Shown: in pieces, positions 26,844-36,184 of the stretch
Numbering within the stretch: position 1 is the first letter of the stretch
Layout: every line of letters begins with the position of its first letter
Source of the DNA: Nostoc desertorum CM1-VF14
Lineage (GTDB): Bacteria > Cyanobacteriota > Cyanobacteriia > Cyanobacteriales > Nostocaceae
Assembly: GCA_019359245.1 (NCBI GenBank)
Contig: JAHHHR010000032.1
Coordinates: 1 to 64,000, forward strand
Direction of reading: 5' to 3'
DNA length: 64,000 nucleotides
Notes under the pieces: generated by a model
Told to the model about the DNA's origin: nothing
What the model saw: the letters and a program-made list of their open reading frames with translations, nothing else
The model's database searches: none
Translations under genes and position numbers: made by a program

Positions 26844-28283
26844 ATGCAACTAAAACATAGCCACATCTTTCGCCCAGAAGCCCTAGATCGCTTATCTTCA
26901 CCAGAACAACTGGATCAAGCAATACAAGTTGTCAAACCTCAAGCTTGGTTAACCCTATCTACTTTGAGTTTTGTGGTTGCTGTGGCTGGTATCTGGAGTG
27001 TGTTTGGTAGAATTCCTCTCACCGTCACAGGTCAAGGTATATTGATTAAGCCGCACCATGTTGTGGAATTTCAAGCACCCAGTTCTGGCCCATTACTAAC
27101 TCTAAAGGTCAAGGCAGGGGATATTATTAAACAAGGTGATGTACTAGGGATAATCGACCAATCAGCACTGAAGCAGCAACTACAACAAGAGCAAGTAAAG
27201 TTGCAACAGCTGCAAACCCAGAATCAAGAAACGGATAGCCTACAAAAGCTGCTGATTGACCAACAAATTATCACTCTTGGACAGCAAAAATTAGATTTAG
27301 AAAATAATCTGCATCGAGAGCAAAGTGCGCCCAAGTTACGCGATCAAACACTGAGAGCGATCGCTCAAAAACGTCAAAGCATTAATTCCCGCAAACAACA
27401 AATTAGTTACTTACTTAAAACTCTCCAAGGACGGGTTGATAACCGTCGTCAGCTTTTTGAGCAGCATGTCATCAGCCAAGATATGCTGGTGCAAGCTGAA
27501 CAGGAATATTTTAATACTCAAAGCGAACTATCAAATATTGATGTGCAACTGAAGGATCTTGAAATTCAAGAAACCACCACGCAACGAGAATATCTGGAAA
27601 ATCTGAATAGAATTGACGAAATTAAAACTAAAATTAAAGATATCAATAGTCAAAATACTAAACTACGCGAACAAGACCTGAGGCAATCAATTGACAAAAC
27701 TAATCAAATTCAGGAAATAAAGCGCCGTATTGCCCAATTAGAACTGCAACTATCTCAAGAAAGTAGAATCATTAGCAAATACAATGGTCATATTCTAGAA
27801 GTAAGTGTTGTTCCTGGTCAAATGATGAATCCGGGTATTCGCTTGGGTTCAATTGAAGCTGAACAGCCGAATTCAAAACTTGTGAGTCTTGTTTACTTTG
27901 CTAATAAAGATGGTAAGCAAATCAAGCCAGGAATGGCTGTACAAGTGACTCCCAGCTTTGCCAAACGTGAACGCGAAGGTGGCATTGTCGGAACGATCGC
28001 AGATATTTCTTCATTTCCGGTAACTACACAAGATATTACAGCGATCGTTGGTAACAAAGAAATGGCCGCTAGTCTCGCGGGTAAAGGTGAAGGTCAGGTG
28101 CAAGCTTTTGTCCAACTCCAAGAAAACCCTACATCAATAAGTGGTTACGAATGGTCATCATCTGATGGCCCAGCCTTAAAAATATCTTCCGGCACAACTA
28201 CCTCTGTTCAAGTGAAAGTCGGAGAAAAAGCACCTATTTCTTATATTATTCCTATGCTACGCTCTTGGACGGGGATTTATTAA
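26844..28283 (+). CDS. NHLP-type secretion membrane-fusion protein (HlyD family)
   Basis: 479 residues. One N-terminal membrane helix (WLTLSTLSFVVAVAGIW, about 36-52) is followed by a lipoyl/barrel start (VVEFQAPSSGPLLTLKV), a long coiled coil of about 200 residues (QQEQVKLQQLQ onwards) and a beta-barrel return (SRIISKYNGHILEVSVVPGQM). This is the periplasmic adaptor of a type-1-like ABC exporter, of the version found with nitrile-hydratase-leader peptide systems. GGAGG precedes the ATG. First gene of the three-gene export operon; it would bridge the ABC proteins to an outer-membrane channel encoded elsewhere. Confidence 0.85.
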   Translation: MQLKHSHIFRPEALDRLSSPEQLDQAIQVVKPQAWLTLSTLSFVVAVAGIWSVFGRIPLTVTGQGILIKPHHVVEFQAPSSGPLLTLKVKAGDIIKQGDVLGIIDQSALKQQLQQEQVKLQQLQTQNQETDSLQKLLIDQQIITLGQQKLDLENNLHREQSAPKLRDQTLRAIAQKRQSINSRKQQISYLLKTLQGRVDNRRQLFEQHVISQDMLVQAEQEYFNTQSELSNIDVQLKDLEIQETTTQREYLENLNRIDEIKTKIKDINSQNTKLREQDLRQSIDKTNQIQEIKRRIAQLELQLSQESRIISKYNGHILEVSVVPGQMMNPGIRLGSIEAEQPNSKLVSLVYFANKDGKQIKPGMAVQVTPSFAKREREGGIVGTIADISSFPVTTQDITAIVGNKEMAASLAGKGEGQVQAFVQLQENPTSISGYEWSSSDGPALKISSGTTTSVQVKVGEKAPISYIIPMLRSWTGIY

Positions 28284-28284
28284 A

Positions 28285-28465
28285 TTGGGAATTGGGAATG
28301 GGGGATTGGGCATTGGGCATTGGAGAGTTAAAACTTAAGGGTTCACCCTCACAGGCTCAACATTTTAAATTCTAATACCAATACCCAATCTCCAATGCCC
28401 CATACCTAGGCTCCTTTCGACTTCGCTCAACAAGTGCCCCATGCCCAATCCCCAATGCCCCATCC
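28285..28465. repeat. Short tandem repeats (STRR-type) in opposing orientation
   Basis: 28285-28326 holds GGGAATTGGGAAT and GGGCATTGGGCATTGG runs. 28379-28465 holds the inverse sense, CCAATACCCAATCTCC and ATGCCCAATCCCCAATGCCCC. These are the degenerate seven-base repeats typical of heterocystous cyanobacteria. Because they point in opposite directions, the transcript can fold into a large hairpin between the first two export genes. The right block runs into the start of the following gene. Confidence 0.8.
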
Positions 28466-30657
28466 CTAAATTTAAACCGCATCATGTCCGCACTTCTACA
28501 CTTTTGCAAATGGAAGCGGTCGAATGTGGTGCGGCTGCTTTAGGAATAATTCTGAGCTATTACGGTCGGATTGTGCCACTGGCTAAACTACGTGAAGAAT
28601 GCGGTGTTTCGCGAGATGGGAGTAAAGCTTTTAATATCCTTAAAGCTGCTAAAAATTATGGACTCAATGCTAAAGGTTTAAAACTGTCTCTGGAAAACGT
28701 CAAAACTACCCGTCTTCCCTACATTGCCTTTTGGAATTTTAACCATTTTCTCGTAGTAGAAGGATATAGCAAAAAACGCGTCTACCTCAACGATCCTGCT
28801 ACTGGTAAAAGAACAGTGAGTTGGGAAGATTTCGATCGCGCATACACGGGTGTTGCGCTGGTGATGGAACCAGGAGCGGACTTTCAGAGGGGAGGCAAAA
28901 AAAATCACATTGTCTCAGCCTTAAGTAACCGCTTACAAAACTCCTGGGGTACTATTTTATTTTGTTTGCTAGCGGGGTTATTGCTAACATTGCCTCGATT
29001 AGCTGTGCCAGCATTTTCTCAGGTATTTATCGATGAGATTTTAATCCAAGACCGACAAGATTGGTTACGGCCTTTGCTGTTAGGAATGCTGATCACTACT
29101 TTATTGCGGGCGTTTCTGGCTAGACTGCGGCTTACCTACCTGCGCCGATTGATGGTGAAGTTGTCAGTCAGTATGTCAGGACAGTTTCTTTGGCATATAT
29201 TGCGATTACCCATCGGGTTTTATGCCCAGCGCTTTGCTGGAGAAATCAGTAGTCGGATGCAACTAAATGACAAGGTTGCAGAAATACTTTCAGGGCGTTT
29301 AGCAACCACTGTAATTGATGCAGTAATGATGGTCTTCTACCTGCTGATTATGATTCAGTACGATCGCTTGCTGAGTGCGATCGCAGTCGGCTTTGCTGCT
29401 ATCAACATTCTTGCTCTCCTATTTTTATCGCAAACTCGCGTCGATGCCAATATGCGGCTGGCTCAAGAACATGGCAAGGTAGCTGGGGTGGCGGTTAGTG
29501 GTATCCAAACAATAGAAACAGTCAAAGCTTCTGGGCTGGAGTCAGATTTATTTGCCCGGTTTGCCGGTTATTATGCTAAAGCAGTTAACGCCGAACAGCA
29601 GTTAGGTTTACAAACTCAAATTATCACTACATTACCGACGATTTTAACAGCCCTGACTACAGCTTTTATCTTGCTAGTTGGTGGTTTACAGGTAATGAAT
29701 GGAAGTCTTAGTATTGGGATGCTGGTTGCCTACCAAAGTTTAACCCAGAGCTTCTTAGAACCAGTTAATAGCCTCGTCAATTTTGGCAGTACTTTACAAG
29801 ATTTAGAAGCTGACTTAAACCGTCTTGATGATGTGCTTCAAAATTCCGTTGATTTGGAAGTGGAGGAGAAGCAAAGAGCAGGGGAGGCAGGGGGAGCAGG
29901 GGGAGAAATTACTTTCTCATCTCTCTGGCAATTACAGGGTCACGTTGAGTTACGGAATGTCACTTTTGGCTACAGTCCTGTAGAACCTCCGTTAATTGAG
30001 AATTTGAGCTTGAGTGTCAAGCCAGGACAAAGGATAGCGCTGGTGGGGGGAAGTGGTTCTGGTAAATCTACAATTGCCAAATTAATTTGCGGTCTTTATC
30101 AGCCTTGGGAAGGGGAAATCTGCTTTGATGGTGTAGAGCGATCGCAGATTAAACGCTCTGTCCTTGCTCATTGTTTGGCAATGGTTGAACAGGATATCTT
30201 TTTATTTGCGGGGACTGTGCGAGAAAATATCACTCTTTGGGACTCTACTATGCCAGAAGCTGATTTGGTGCAGGCTTGCCAAGATGCAGCTATTCATGAT
30301 GCGATCGCATCTATGCCTGGAAAATATGATTTTGAGTTGATTGAGGGCGGCATGAATATTAGCGGTGGACAACGCCAACGTTTAGAAATTGCCCGCGCTT
30401 TGGTGAGAAATCCCACAGTATTAGTACTTGATGAAGCAACAAGCGCTCTAGATGCCCAAACAGAACTGATTATTAATCGCAATTTACAACAGCGTGGTTG
30501 TTCCTGTATTGTAGTAGCCCACCGCCTCAGCACAATTCGCGATTGTGATGAAATTATTGTGCTAGAGCAAGGTAAAATCGTGCAGCGTGGCACTCATGAG
30601 GAATTATGGCAGCAAGGTGGAACTTATGTCCGCTTACTTCACGCGGTAGAGGCATAG
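28441..30657 (+). CDS. NHLP-type export ABC transporter with C39 peptidase domain
   Basis: 738 residues: N-terminal C39 peptidase (catalytic Cys 29 in QMEAVECGAAALG, His 102 in FNHFLVVEG, Asp 118 in LNDPATG), six-helix ABC membrane domain (about 165-450), and nucleotide-binding domain (Walker A GGSGSGKST, signature ISGGQRQRL, Walker B LVLDEATSALD, H-loop AHRLS). It would cleave leader peptides, classically after a double-Gly site, and export the core. The first nine codons (MPNPQCPIP) are repeat sequence and no ribosome-binding site is visible, so the start is unsure. Followed eight bases later by the second transporter gene. Confidence 0.9.
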   Translation: MPNPQCPIPKFKPHHVRTSTLLQMEAVECGAAALGIILSYYGRIVPLAKLREECGVSRDGSKAFNILKAAKNYGLNAKGLKLSLENVKTTRLPYIAFWNFNHFLVVEGYSKKRVYLNDPATGKRTVSWEDFDRAYTGVALVMEPGADFQRGGKKNHIVSALSNRLQNSWGTILFCLLAGLLLTLPRLAVPAFSQVFIDEILIQDRQDWLRPLLLGMLITTLLRAFLARLRLTYLRRLMVKLSVSMSGQFLWHILRLPIGFYAQRFAGEISSRMQLNDKVAEILSGRLATTVIDAVMMVFYLLIMIQYDRLLSAIAVGFAAINILALLFLSQTRVDANMRLAQEHGKVAGVAVSGIQTIETVKASGLESDLFARFAGYYAKAVNAEQQLGLQTQIITTLPTILTALTTAFILLVGGLQVMNGSLSIGMLVAYQSLTQSFLEPVNSLVNFGSTLQDLEADLNRLDDVLQNSVDLEVEEKQRAGEAGGAGGEITFSSLWQLQGHVELRNVTFGYSPVEPPLIENLSLSVKPGQRIALVGGSGSGKSTIAKLICGLYQPWEGEICFDGVERSQIKRSVLAHCLAMVEQDIFLFAGTVRENITLWDSTMPEADLVQACQDAAIHDAIASMPGKYDFELIEGGMNISGGQRQRLEIARALVRNPTVLVLDEATSALDAQTELIINRNLQQRGCSCIVVAHRLSTIRDCDEIIVLEQGKIVQRGTHEELWQQGGTYVRLLHAVEA

Positions 30658-30664
30658 TTGAGTA

Positions 30665-33574
30665 ATGAATAGCCCGCAGGTGAATCCTTCTTCTAAACTT
30701 TACTCCTTTCAAGCAAACGAACCAGTACTGTTGAATGACTCCGAAACATTCTGGATAGTGCAGTCTGGAACATTGGCGGTGTTTGCGACTAGAGTTAAAA
30801 ACAGTTTACCAAAGGAACATCACCGCTATCTATTTCATGTCAGCGCTGGTGAAGCCTTGTTTATTGCAGTGTTGTTACCGGAAGTAGTTGCACAAAGCCA
30901 ATGGAGTTTTGTCGCGATCGCAATTGAACCCACTCAATTATGCCAGATATCAATGGTTGATTTGGTTCAGGGAATTGCGGCGGCTGACTCGCAAACCATA
31001 GAACTTTTAGAAGGTTGGGTAAATCATTTAGGGCAATCTCTTAACGCCCAGCAAACAGTTTTGGCTACACCATTAAACCAAGTGTCGGTATTTGAGCGGG
31101 ATTTTTCATTATCGCCTGGTGAAACGCTACAGTGGAGGCAACAAACACTCCGATGGCTGAAGTTACAGCAAGGCAATACTCACTGGATGGGAGTTGAGGA
31201 ACTAACCTTGAATTCCGCCTCACCAGCATTTCCAATCACCAATGCGATGTGGCTGGAGGCAGAAAATGCGGTTATCGGAGAGATGTTGTCAACGGCAGAT
31301 TTAGAAAATTCCGAGAAACTTCTGACAGGTTTAGCTAGTTTGCAGACTTATTTCTTTCACTACTTCAGTTTGTTGGCAAACAAAGAAGCAGAAGCAGAAT
31401 TCCGGCAGTTTCAAGAACGCGAACAATTTAATCAGCAAGTAATAGAGGCGGCACTCTCTGATTTAGCAGCAGTTTTACAGCCGCAGCACGAGGCAGTTTT
31501 CTTTCAAGAGGGGTCACCCTTACTGGTAGCATTTGGGGCAGTTGGGCGATCGCTGGGAATAGAGATTCGTCCACCAGTAGAGGATTTGAATTCTATTAAA
31601 GACCCTGTAGCAGCGATCGCCAGAGCATCACAAATTCGAATTCGGCGAATAACTTTAAGAGATGGTTGGTGGCAGCAAGATCAAGGCCCTCTGTTAGCTT
31701 ATACCCAGTTAGAAAATCGCCCAGTAGCTTTGTTACCCACAGACAATAAGAGTTATATCATATTTGACCCAATAGCACAAACTCGCACACCTGTAAATGC
31801 TTCAATAGCAAAAACACTGAAATATGTAGCTTACGTTTTGTATCGATCGTTGCCCAGGGTTGTGAACAATGTCATTGAGCTACTTCAGTTTGGGGTGAAG
31901 GGCTATGAAAAAGACATTATTAATATTGTGATTGTGGGGATAATGGGGACATTGCTGGGAATGATTGTACCCCAGGCAACCATAATATTAATCAACAATG
32001 CTATTCCTGATAGCGATCGCGCCTTACTGTGGCAGATAGGATTGGTATTGTTAGCAGCAGCTTTTGGGCAGTTAGCTTTTCAGATTGCCCAAAGTATTAT
32101 CACCCTACGAGTCGAAAGTGCTACTAACAGCGTATTGCAACCAGCAATCTGGGATCGGCTGCTGAGATTAAGTCCAGGTTTTTTTCGTCAATACGCTTCT
32201 GGAGATTTGGTCAACCGCGTCATGGCGGTGAGGCAAATTCATGAACAACTCAGTGGTGCCACCCAAAGGACTTTGTTGAGTGGAGTTTTTGCCCTATTCA
32301 ACTTAGGGCTGATGTTTGTTTACAGTTGGCAACTTGCTCTTGTGGGAGTCAGTTTAGCAATTCTTGCTGCTGTAGTAACGGCTGTTTCTAACTTCCTCCT
32401 AGTCAAGAAATCACAAAAACAGCAAGAACTAGATGGGGTAATTCAAGGACTCACCGTGCAACTGATCAATGGTGTGGCCAAGCTGCGAGTAGCAATGGCA
32501 GAAGAACGAGCATTTGCAGCTTGGGCAAAAAAGTACAGCCAGCAGATCCGCTTGAAGGCAAGTTGGCAACAAATAAAAGATAGCGTTTCTATTTTTAACG
32601 AAGCCCTGCCTTTAATCAGTACAGTGCTGTTGTTTGGGTTTATCATGCTTTTGATGCAGACACGCTTAAATATTGGTACATTTGTTGCTTTTAACTATGC
32701 TTTAACAATTTTTATCAAGGGAGTGACTGACCTGAGCAATACCGTAACCGACATCTTGGGTATCGTACCAATTTGGGAACGGGCCAAACCGATTTGGCGA
32801 TCGCAGCCAGAATCAGACTCAACTAAGACAAATCCTGGCGAGTTAAGCGGTCGCATTGCACTAGATCGTGTCAGCTTTCACTACTCCCAGAACAAAAGTT
32901 TAATCCTTAATGATGTCAGTCTCCATGCCGAACCAGGAGAATTTATTGCGATCGTTGGCCCTTCTGGAAGCGGAAAATCAACAATATTACGGTTGTTATT
33001 GGGGTTTGAGACTCCATTAACAGGCAGCATTTACTATGACAGTAAAGACTTGATAGAGTTGGATATTCAGGCTGTGCGAAGACAGTTAGGAGTGGTGCTG
33101 CAAAATGGCAAAATCGGCACAGGCTCAATCTTTGAGAATATTACTGCTGGAGCTTTGGTGACGCAAGAACAAGCCTGGGAAGCGGCACGAATGGCAGGCT
33201 TGGCTGGTGATATTGAGCAAATGCCAATGGGAATGTACACCATAATTAGCGAGGGAGGTACTAATCTTTCTGGTGGACAACGACAAAGATTATTAATTGC
33301 GCGATCGCTTGTTTCAAAGCCTAAAATTATCTTGATGGATGAGGCTACCAGTGCTTTGGACAATCGCACCCAGGCAATTGTAACTGAAAGTTTAGCGAAA
33401 TTAAATGCTACTAGAGTGGTGATTGCCCATCGCCTCAGCACAATTCGTAATGCCGATCGCATCTATGTTATTGACGCTGGTAAAGTCGTGCAAGTAGGTA
33501 ATTTTGCGGCATTGATTGCCCAAGAAGGGTTATTTGCCAAACTGGTAGCCCAACAGTTAGAAAGTGAGCTTTAA
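30665..33574 (+). CDS. NHLP-type export ABC transporter, peptidase-less partner
   Basis: 969 residues. The N-terminal ~400 residues carry no Cys-His-Asp peptidase triad and seem partly like a cyclic-nucleotide-type beta-roll. Then follow a six-helix membrane domain (from about 415) and an ATPase domain with GPSGSGKST, LSGGQRQRL, LMDEATSALD and AHRLS. This long, peptidase-free ABC protein is the usual second transporter in nitrile-hydratase-leader systems and presumably pairs with the upstream protein. It begins eight bases after the upstream stop. Its 3' end overlaps the convergent regulator gene by four bases. Confidence 0.88.
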   Translation: MNSPQVNPSSKLYSFQANEPVLLNDSETFWIVQSGTLAVFATRVKNSLPKEHHRYLFHVSAGEALFIAVLLPEVVAQSQWSFVAIAIEPTQLCQISMVDLVQGIAAADSQTIELLEGWVNHLGQSLNAQQTVLATPLNQVSVFERDFSLSPGETLQWRQQTLRWLKLQQGNTHWMGVEELTLNSASPAFPITNAMWLEAENAVIGEMLSTADLENSEKLLTGLASLQTYFFHYFSLLANKEAEAEFRQFQEREQFNQQVIEAALSDLAAVLQPQHEAVFFQEGSPLLVAFGAVGRSLGIEIRPPVEDLNSIKDPVAAIARASQIRIRRITLRDGWWQQDQGPLLAYTQLENRPVALLPTDNKSYIIFDPIAQTRTPVNASIAKTLKYVAYVLYRSLPRVVNNVIELLQFGVKGYEKDIINIVIVGIMGTLLGMIVPQATIILINNAIPDSDRALLWQIGLVLLAAAFGQLAFQIAQSIITLRVESATNSVLQPAIWDRLLRLSPGFFRQYASGDLVNRVMAVRQIHEQLSGATQRTLLSGVFALFNLGLMFVYSWQLALVGVSLAILAAVVTAVSNFLLVKKSQKQQELDGVIQGLTVQLINGVAKLRVAMAEERAFAAWAKKYSQQIRLKASWQQIKDSVSIFNEALPLISTVLLFGFIMLLMQTRLNIGTFVAFNYALTIFIKGVTDLSNTVTDILGIVPIWERAKPIWRSQPESDSTKTNPGELSGRIALDRVSFHYSQNKSLILNDVSLHAEPGEFIAIVGPSGSGKSTILRLLLGFETPLTGSIYYDSKDLIELDIQAVRRQLGVVLQNGKIGTGSIFENITAGALVTQEQAWEAARMAGLAGDIEQMPMGMYTIISEGGTNLSGGQRQRLLIARSLVSKPKIILMDEATSALDNRTQAIVTESLAKLNATRVVIAHRLSTIRNADRIYVIDAGKVVQVGNFAALIAQEGLFAKLVAQQLESEL

Positions 33575-35913
33575 TTCTGCTTTAGCATAGAATTAGCAAC
33601 TTGGTATAAAGATTGTAACTTTAGTCCATGATTAGGATACTCAACCACAGCAAAATTGCAGTTTGCCTGGAAGCGATCGCCATTGGCAGCTGTAAAGACT
33701 TGCTGCCGGAGCTTGGTTAAAATGTCATTGAGGCGATGTTGGATGACGAGCCGTTCTGTTTCAGTAAAGCCAGAAACTCCCACCACAAATTCTCCGTTAC
33801 CCCAATAGCCCAATATTTCACCACTGCAAAATGCCGACTGGAATAGACGACTCCATCGTTGCAACACTTGATTACCAGCCTCATGGCCGTACTGGATATT
33901 AATTTGGCGTAAATCATTGAAATTCAAGATCGCCAAGCAAACCGATTGCTGATTTTTCTCGGCTTTAGCAATCAGGTGCTGTAAGTCCCGGCTAGACTGG
34001 AACTGATTTGCTAATCCGGTTATGGGGTCTTTAGTAGAGAGTGATTGGAGTAGGCGACTGCGTTCTAGGCGATGGGTAATCCTTGCCAGCAGTTCTGCCC
34101 CCACAACGGGTTTAACTACATAATCATCTCCTCCAGCAGCAAACACCTGCTGCACAGTTTCCATATCTCGGTGAGCCGTCAGAAATACAATTGGCAATTC
34201 CTGCCATTGGGGATCTGTGCGAACTGCTTGGCAAAGTTCAATACCACTTATTTCTGGCATTTCCACATCCAAAATCAACAAATCTGGTGCAGTAGATTGT
34301 AATACCTCCCAGAAACGTCGGGGATCGTCCAATCCGGTAATTCGCATTCCCCAAGGTTCTAACATTGGGCCTAGCGCTGCTAAAATTAGTGGATCATCAT
34401 CAACTACTAATACATTTACTGTTAGAGAACGGGTAAACTGTAATATTTGAGATGCAGCTTCCCAAACTTGATTTGCTGTGACAGGCTTAACGAGAAAACC
34501 CCGCGCCCCAGACTGAGCCAAAGTTACACGATCCACTAGCTGATCAGTGACAGCCAGCGCCAGAACAGGTACATGAGGGGTATGTGTTGCGAAGTCCAAC
34601 ATTAATGCCAAACTTTCCTCTCGCAGCCCAATCTCATCTACATTCAGCACTACTAAATCTGGTGATGTGGTTTGCAAAAAGTTTTTTGCACCTTCTAACG
34701 TTGTTATTTGCTGCCAGCGCATTTCCAGAGAATATGCCAGTTGTTGCAACTGTGAACCCAGTTGTAAATCAGGGTCAATCAGCAGTAACTTAGGACTTAT
34801 CTCTTCCTCAATTGAGGTAGCAGTTTGATTAACTACCTTTTGCGTCATTAGGTTTAATAATTTACCTAACTCTTGTATCAGCGATATTAATTGGCTTTTT
34901 CGGGCTGCTAATAATTCTGTATCTTTGTCTAAAATCTGTTCAATTTCCCGTGCTATTTGAGTTCCTGCTTCTTGCTCAAACATTCCCAAAACACCAGCTA
35001 GCTTGTGCGCTTCCCGTCCAGCCGATTTACGTGATTCTGTAGTTAGTGTGCCGCTAGAGAGTTCTGTTGCTGCTTGTTGCAGTACCTCCATTCGCTGCAT
35101 CATTAGCCCCTGGTATTGACTCCACAAACCACCCATTGCTTGCTTAAACTGTTGTTCAACGGATGGGGAAGTATCGGGTATGGAGGAATTCTGAACGGGA
35201 TTTTTTTGAGTTATTTCTTTTTCGCTCTTTCCACTACTAATAGCTTTTTGAGATAAGCGATATCCCAAACCATAAACGTTTTCAATCCAGTCTACGGCTC
35301 CCACTACTTTCAACTTGTGTCGCAACCACTTAATATGGGACTTAACAGTTTCCTCTTGTGGTGGGTCGTCAAAAGTCCAGAGATGTTCGATAATATCTCC
35401 CCGACTAAAAACCCGCAATGGATTCCGCAGTAATAGTTCCAGCAGACTATATTCTTTGGGTGTCAAATCTAGAACTTGATTATCGTATGTTACCTCGCAA
35501 ATGCTTGGATCTAAACGCAATGCTCCAACTTCTAGCACTGGAGAACGGGGAGTATCGCTGCGACGTAACAAAGCGCGTACCCTTGCTTGGAGTTCTCCCA
35601 AATTTAAAGGTTTAATTAGATAATCATCTGCTCCAGCATCGAGTCCACGAATGCGATCGCTAGTTTCATCTTTTGCTGTGATCAATAAAATAGGAGTGGA
35701 ACAGCCACTAGAACGTAAGCGCTGACATAAAGTAATGCCATCCAGTTTCGGCAGTCCCACATCTGTTAATATCAGGTCGTAGTTAGTACCTTGAGAATAT
35801 TCCCAGCCAATTTGTCCGTCTTGTGCGAGTTCAACAGCATAATGTTGTTGGCTAAGAGACTGCAACAAAACGCTTGCTAAAACTTCGTCATCTTCGATCA
35901 GCAAGATTCTCAT
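33571..35913 (-). CDS. Multi-domain response regulator: REC, winged helix, Hpt, two receivers, degenerate GGDEF
   Basis: 780 residues from ATG 35913 (an earlier GTG adds eight). Domains in order: receiver with Asp 51 (LILTDVGLP); OmpR-type winged helix (EETVKSHIKWLRHKLK); Hpt with His in GREAHKLAGVLG; a receiver whose acceptor Asp is replaced by Asn (LVVLNVDE); an intact receiver (LLILDVEMP); and a GGDEF-like domain whose signature is GNGEF, so cyclic-di-GMP synthesis is unlikely. It is a DNA-binding phosphorelay hub of a cyanobacterial type. Convergent with the export operon, with a four-base overlap. Its promoter lies toward 36100. Confidence 0.88.
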   Translation of the reverse strand: MRILLIEDDEVLASVLLQSLSQQHYAVELAQDGQIGWEYSQGTNYDLILTDVGLPKLDGITLCQRLRSSGCSTPILLITAKDETSDRIRGLDAGADDYLIKPLNLGELQARVRALLRRSDTPRSPVLEVGALRLDPSICEVTYDNQVLDLTPKEYSLLELLLRNPLRVFSRGDIIEHLWTFDDPPQEETVKSHIKWLRHKLKVVGAVDWIENVYGLGYRLSQKAISSGKSEKEITQKNPVQNSSIPDTSPSVEQQFKQAMGGLWSQYQGLMMQRMEVLQQAATELSSGTLTTESRKSAGREAHKLAGVLGMFEQEAGTQIAREIEQILDKDTELLAARKSQLISLIQELGKLLNLMTQKVVNQTATSIEEEISPKLLLIDPDLQLGSQLQQLAYSLEMRWQQITTLEGAKNFLQTTSPDLVVLNVDEIGLREESLALMLDFATHTPHVPVLALAVTDQLVDRVTLAQSGARGFLVKPVTANQVWEAASQILQFTRSLTVNVLVVDDDPLILAALGPMLEPWGMRITGLDDPRRFWEVLQSTAPDLLILDVEMPEISGIELCQAVRTDPQWQELPIVFLTAHRDMETVQQVFAAGGDDYVVKPVVGAELLARITHRLERSRLLQSLSTKDPITGLANQFQSSRDLQHLIAKAEKNQQSVCLAILNFNDLRQINIQYGHEAGNQVLQRWSRLFQSAFCSGEILGYWGNGEFVVGVSGFTETERLVIQHRLNDILTKLRQQVFTAANGDRFQANCNFAVVEYPNHGLKLQSLYQVANSMLKQN

Positions 35914-36126
35914 TGCAATACTACCTTTCTTGACCACACAGGGGTGTTCTTGTGAACATATACCTGACTTAAAACATCCTCTTAAATAATAATAAGTAGT
36001 GATGAAGATATTCCCTTATTTTTCAGAGGAGGGTCGGGAAATGGATTAGATAAAGCGGTTTTTGGCAAAATCTTAATAGAGTATTCTAAGCAAATAAATA
36101 TCTCCAAAATTAATTATGCGTTACCT

Positions 36127-36173
36127 GAAACCCTTGTAGAGACGTTGCAATGCAACATCTTTACAAGGGTTTC
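36127..36173. terminator. Long hairpin between response regulator and ferrochelatase-like gene
   Basis: GAAACCCTTGTAGAGACGTTGCA (36127-36149) pairs with the inverse at 36151-36173 over 23 bases with two imperfect positions. This TTGTAGAGACGTTGCA palindrome is a common cyanobacterial intergenic repeat. Placed just after the minus-strand gene at 36185, it can terminate that transcript. Confidence 0.6.
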
Positions 36174-36184
36174 TACTCCTATGT

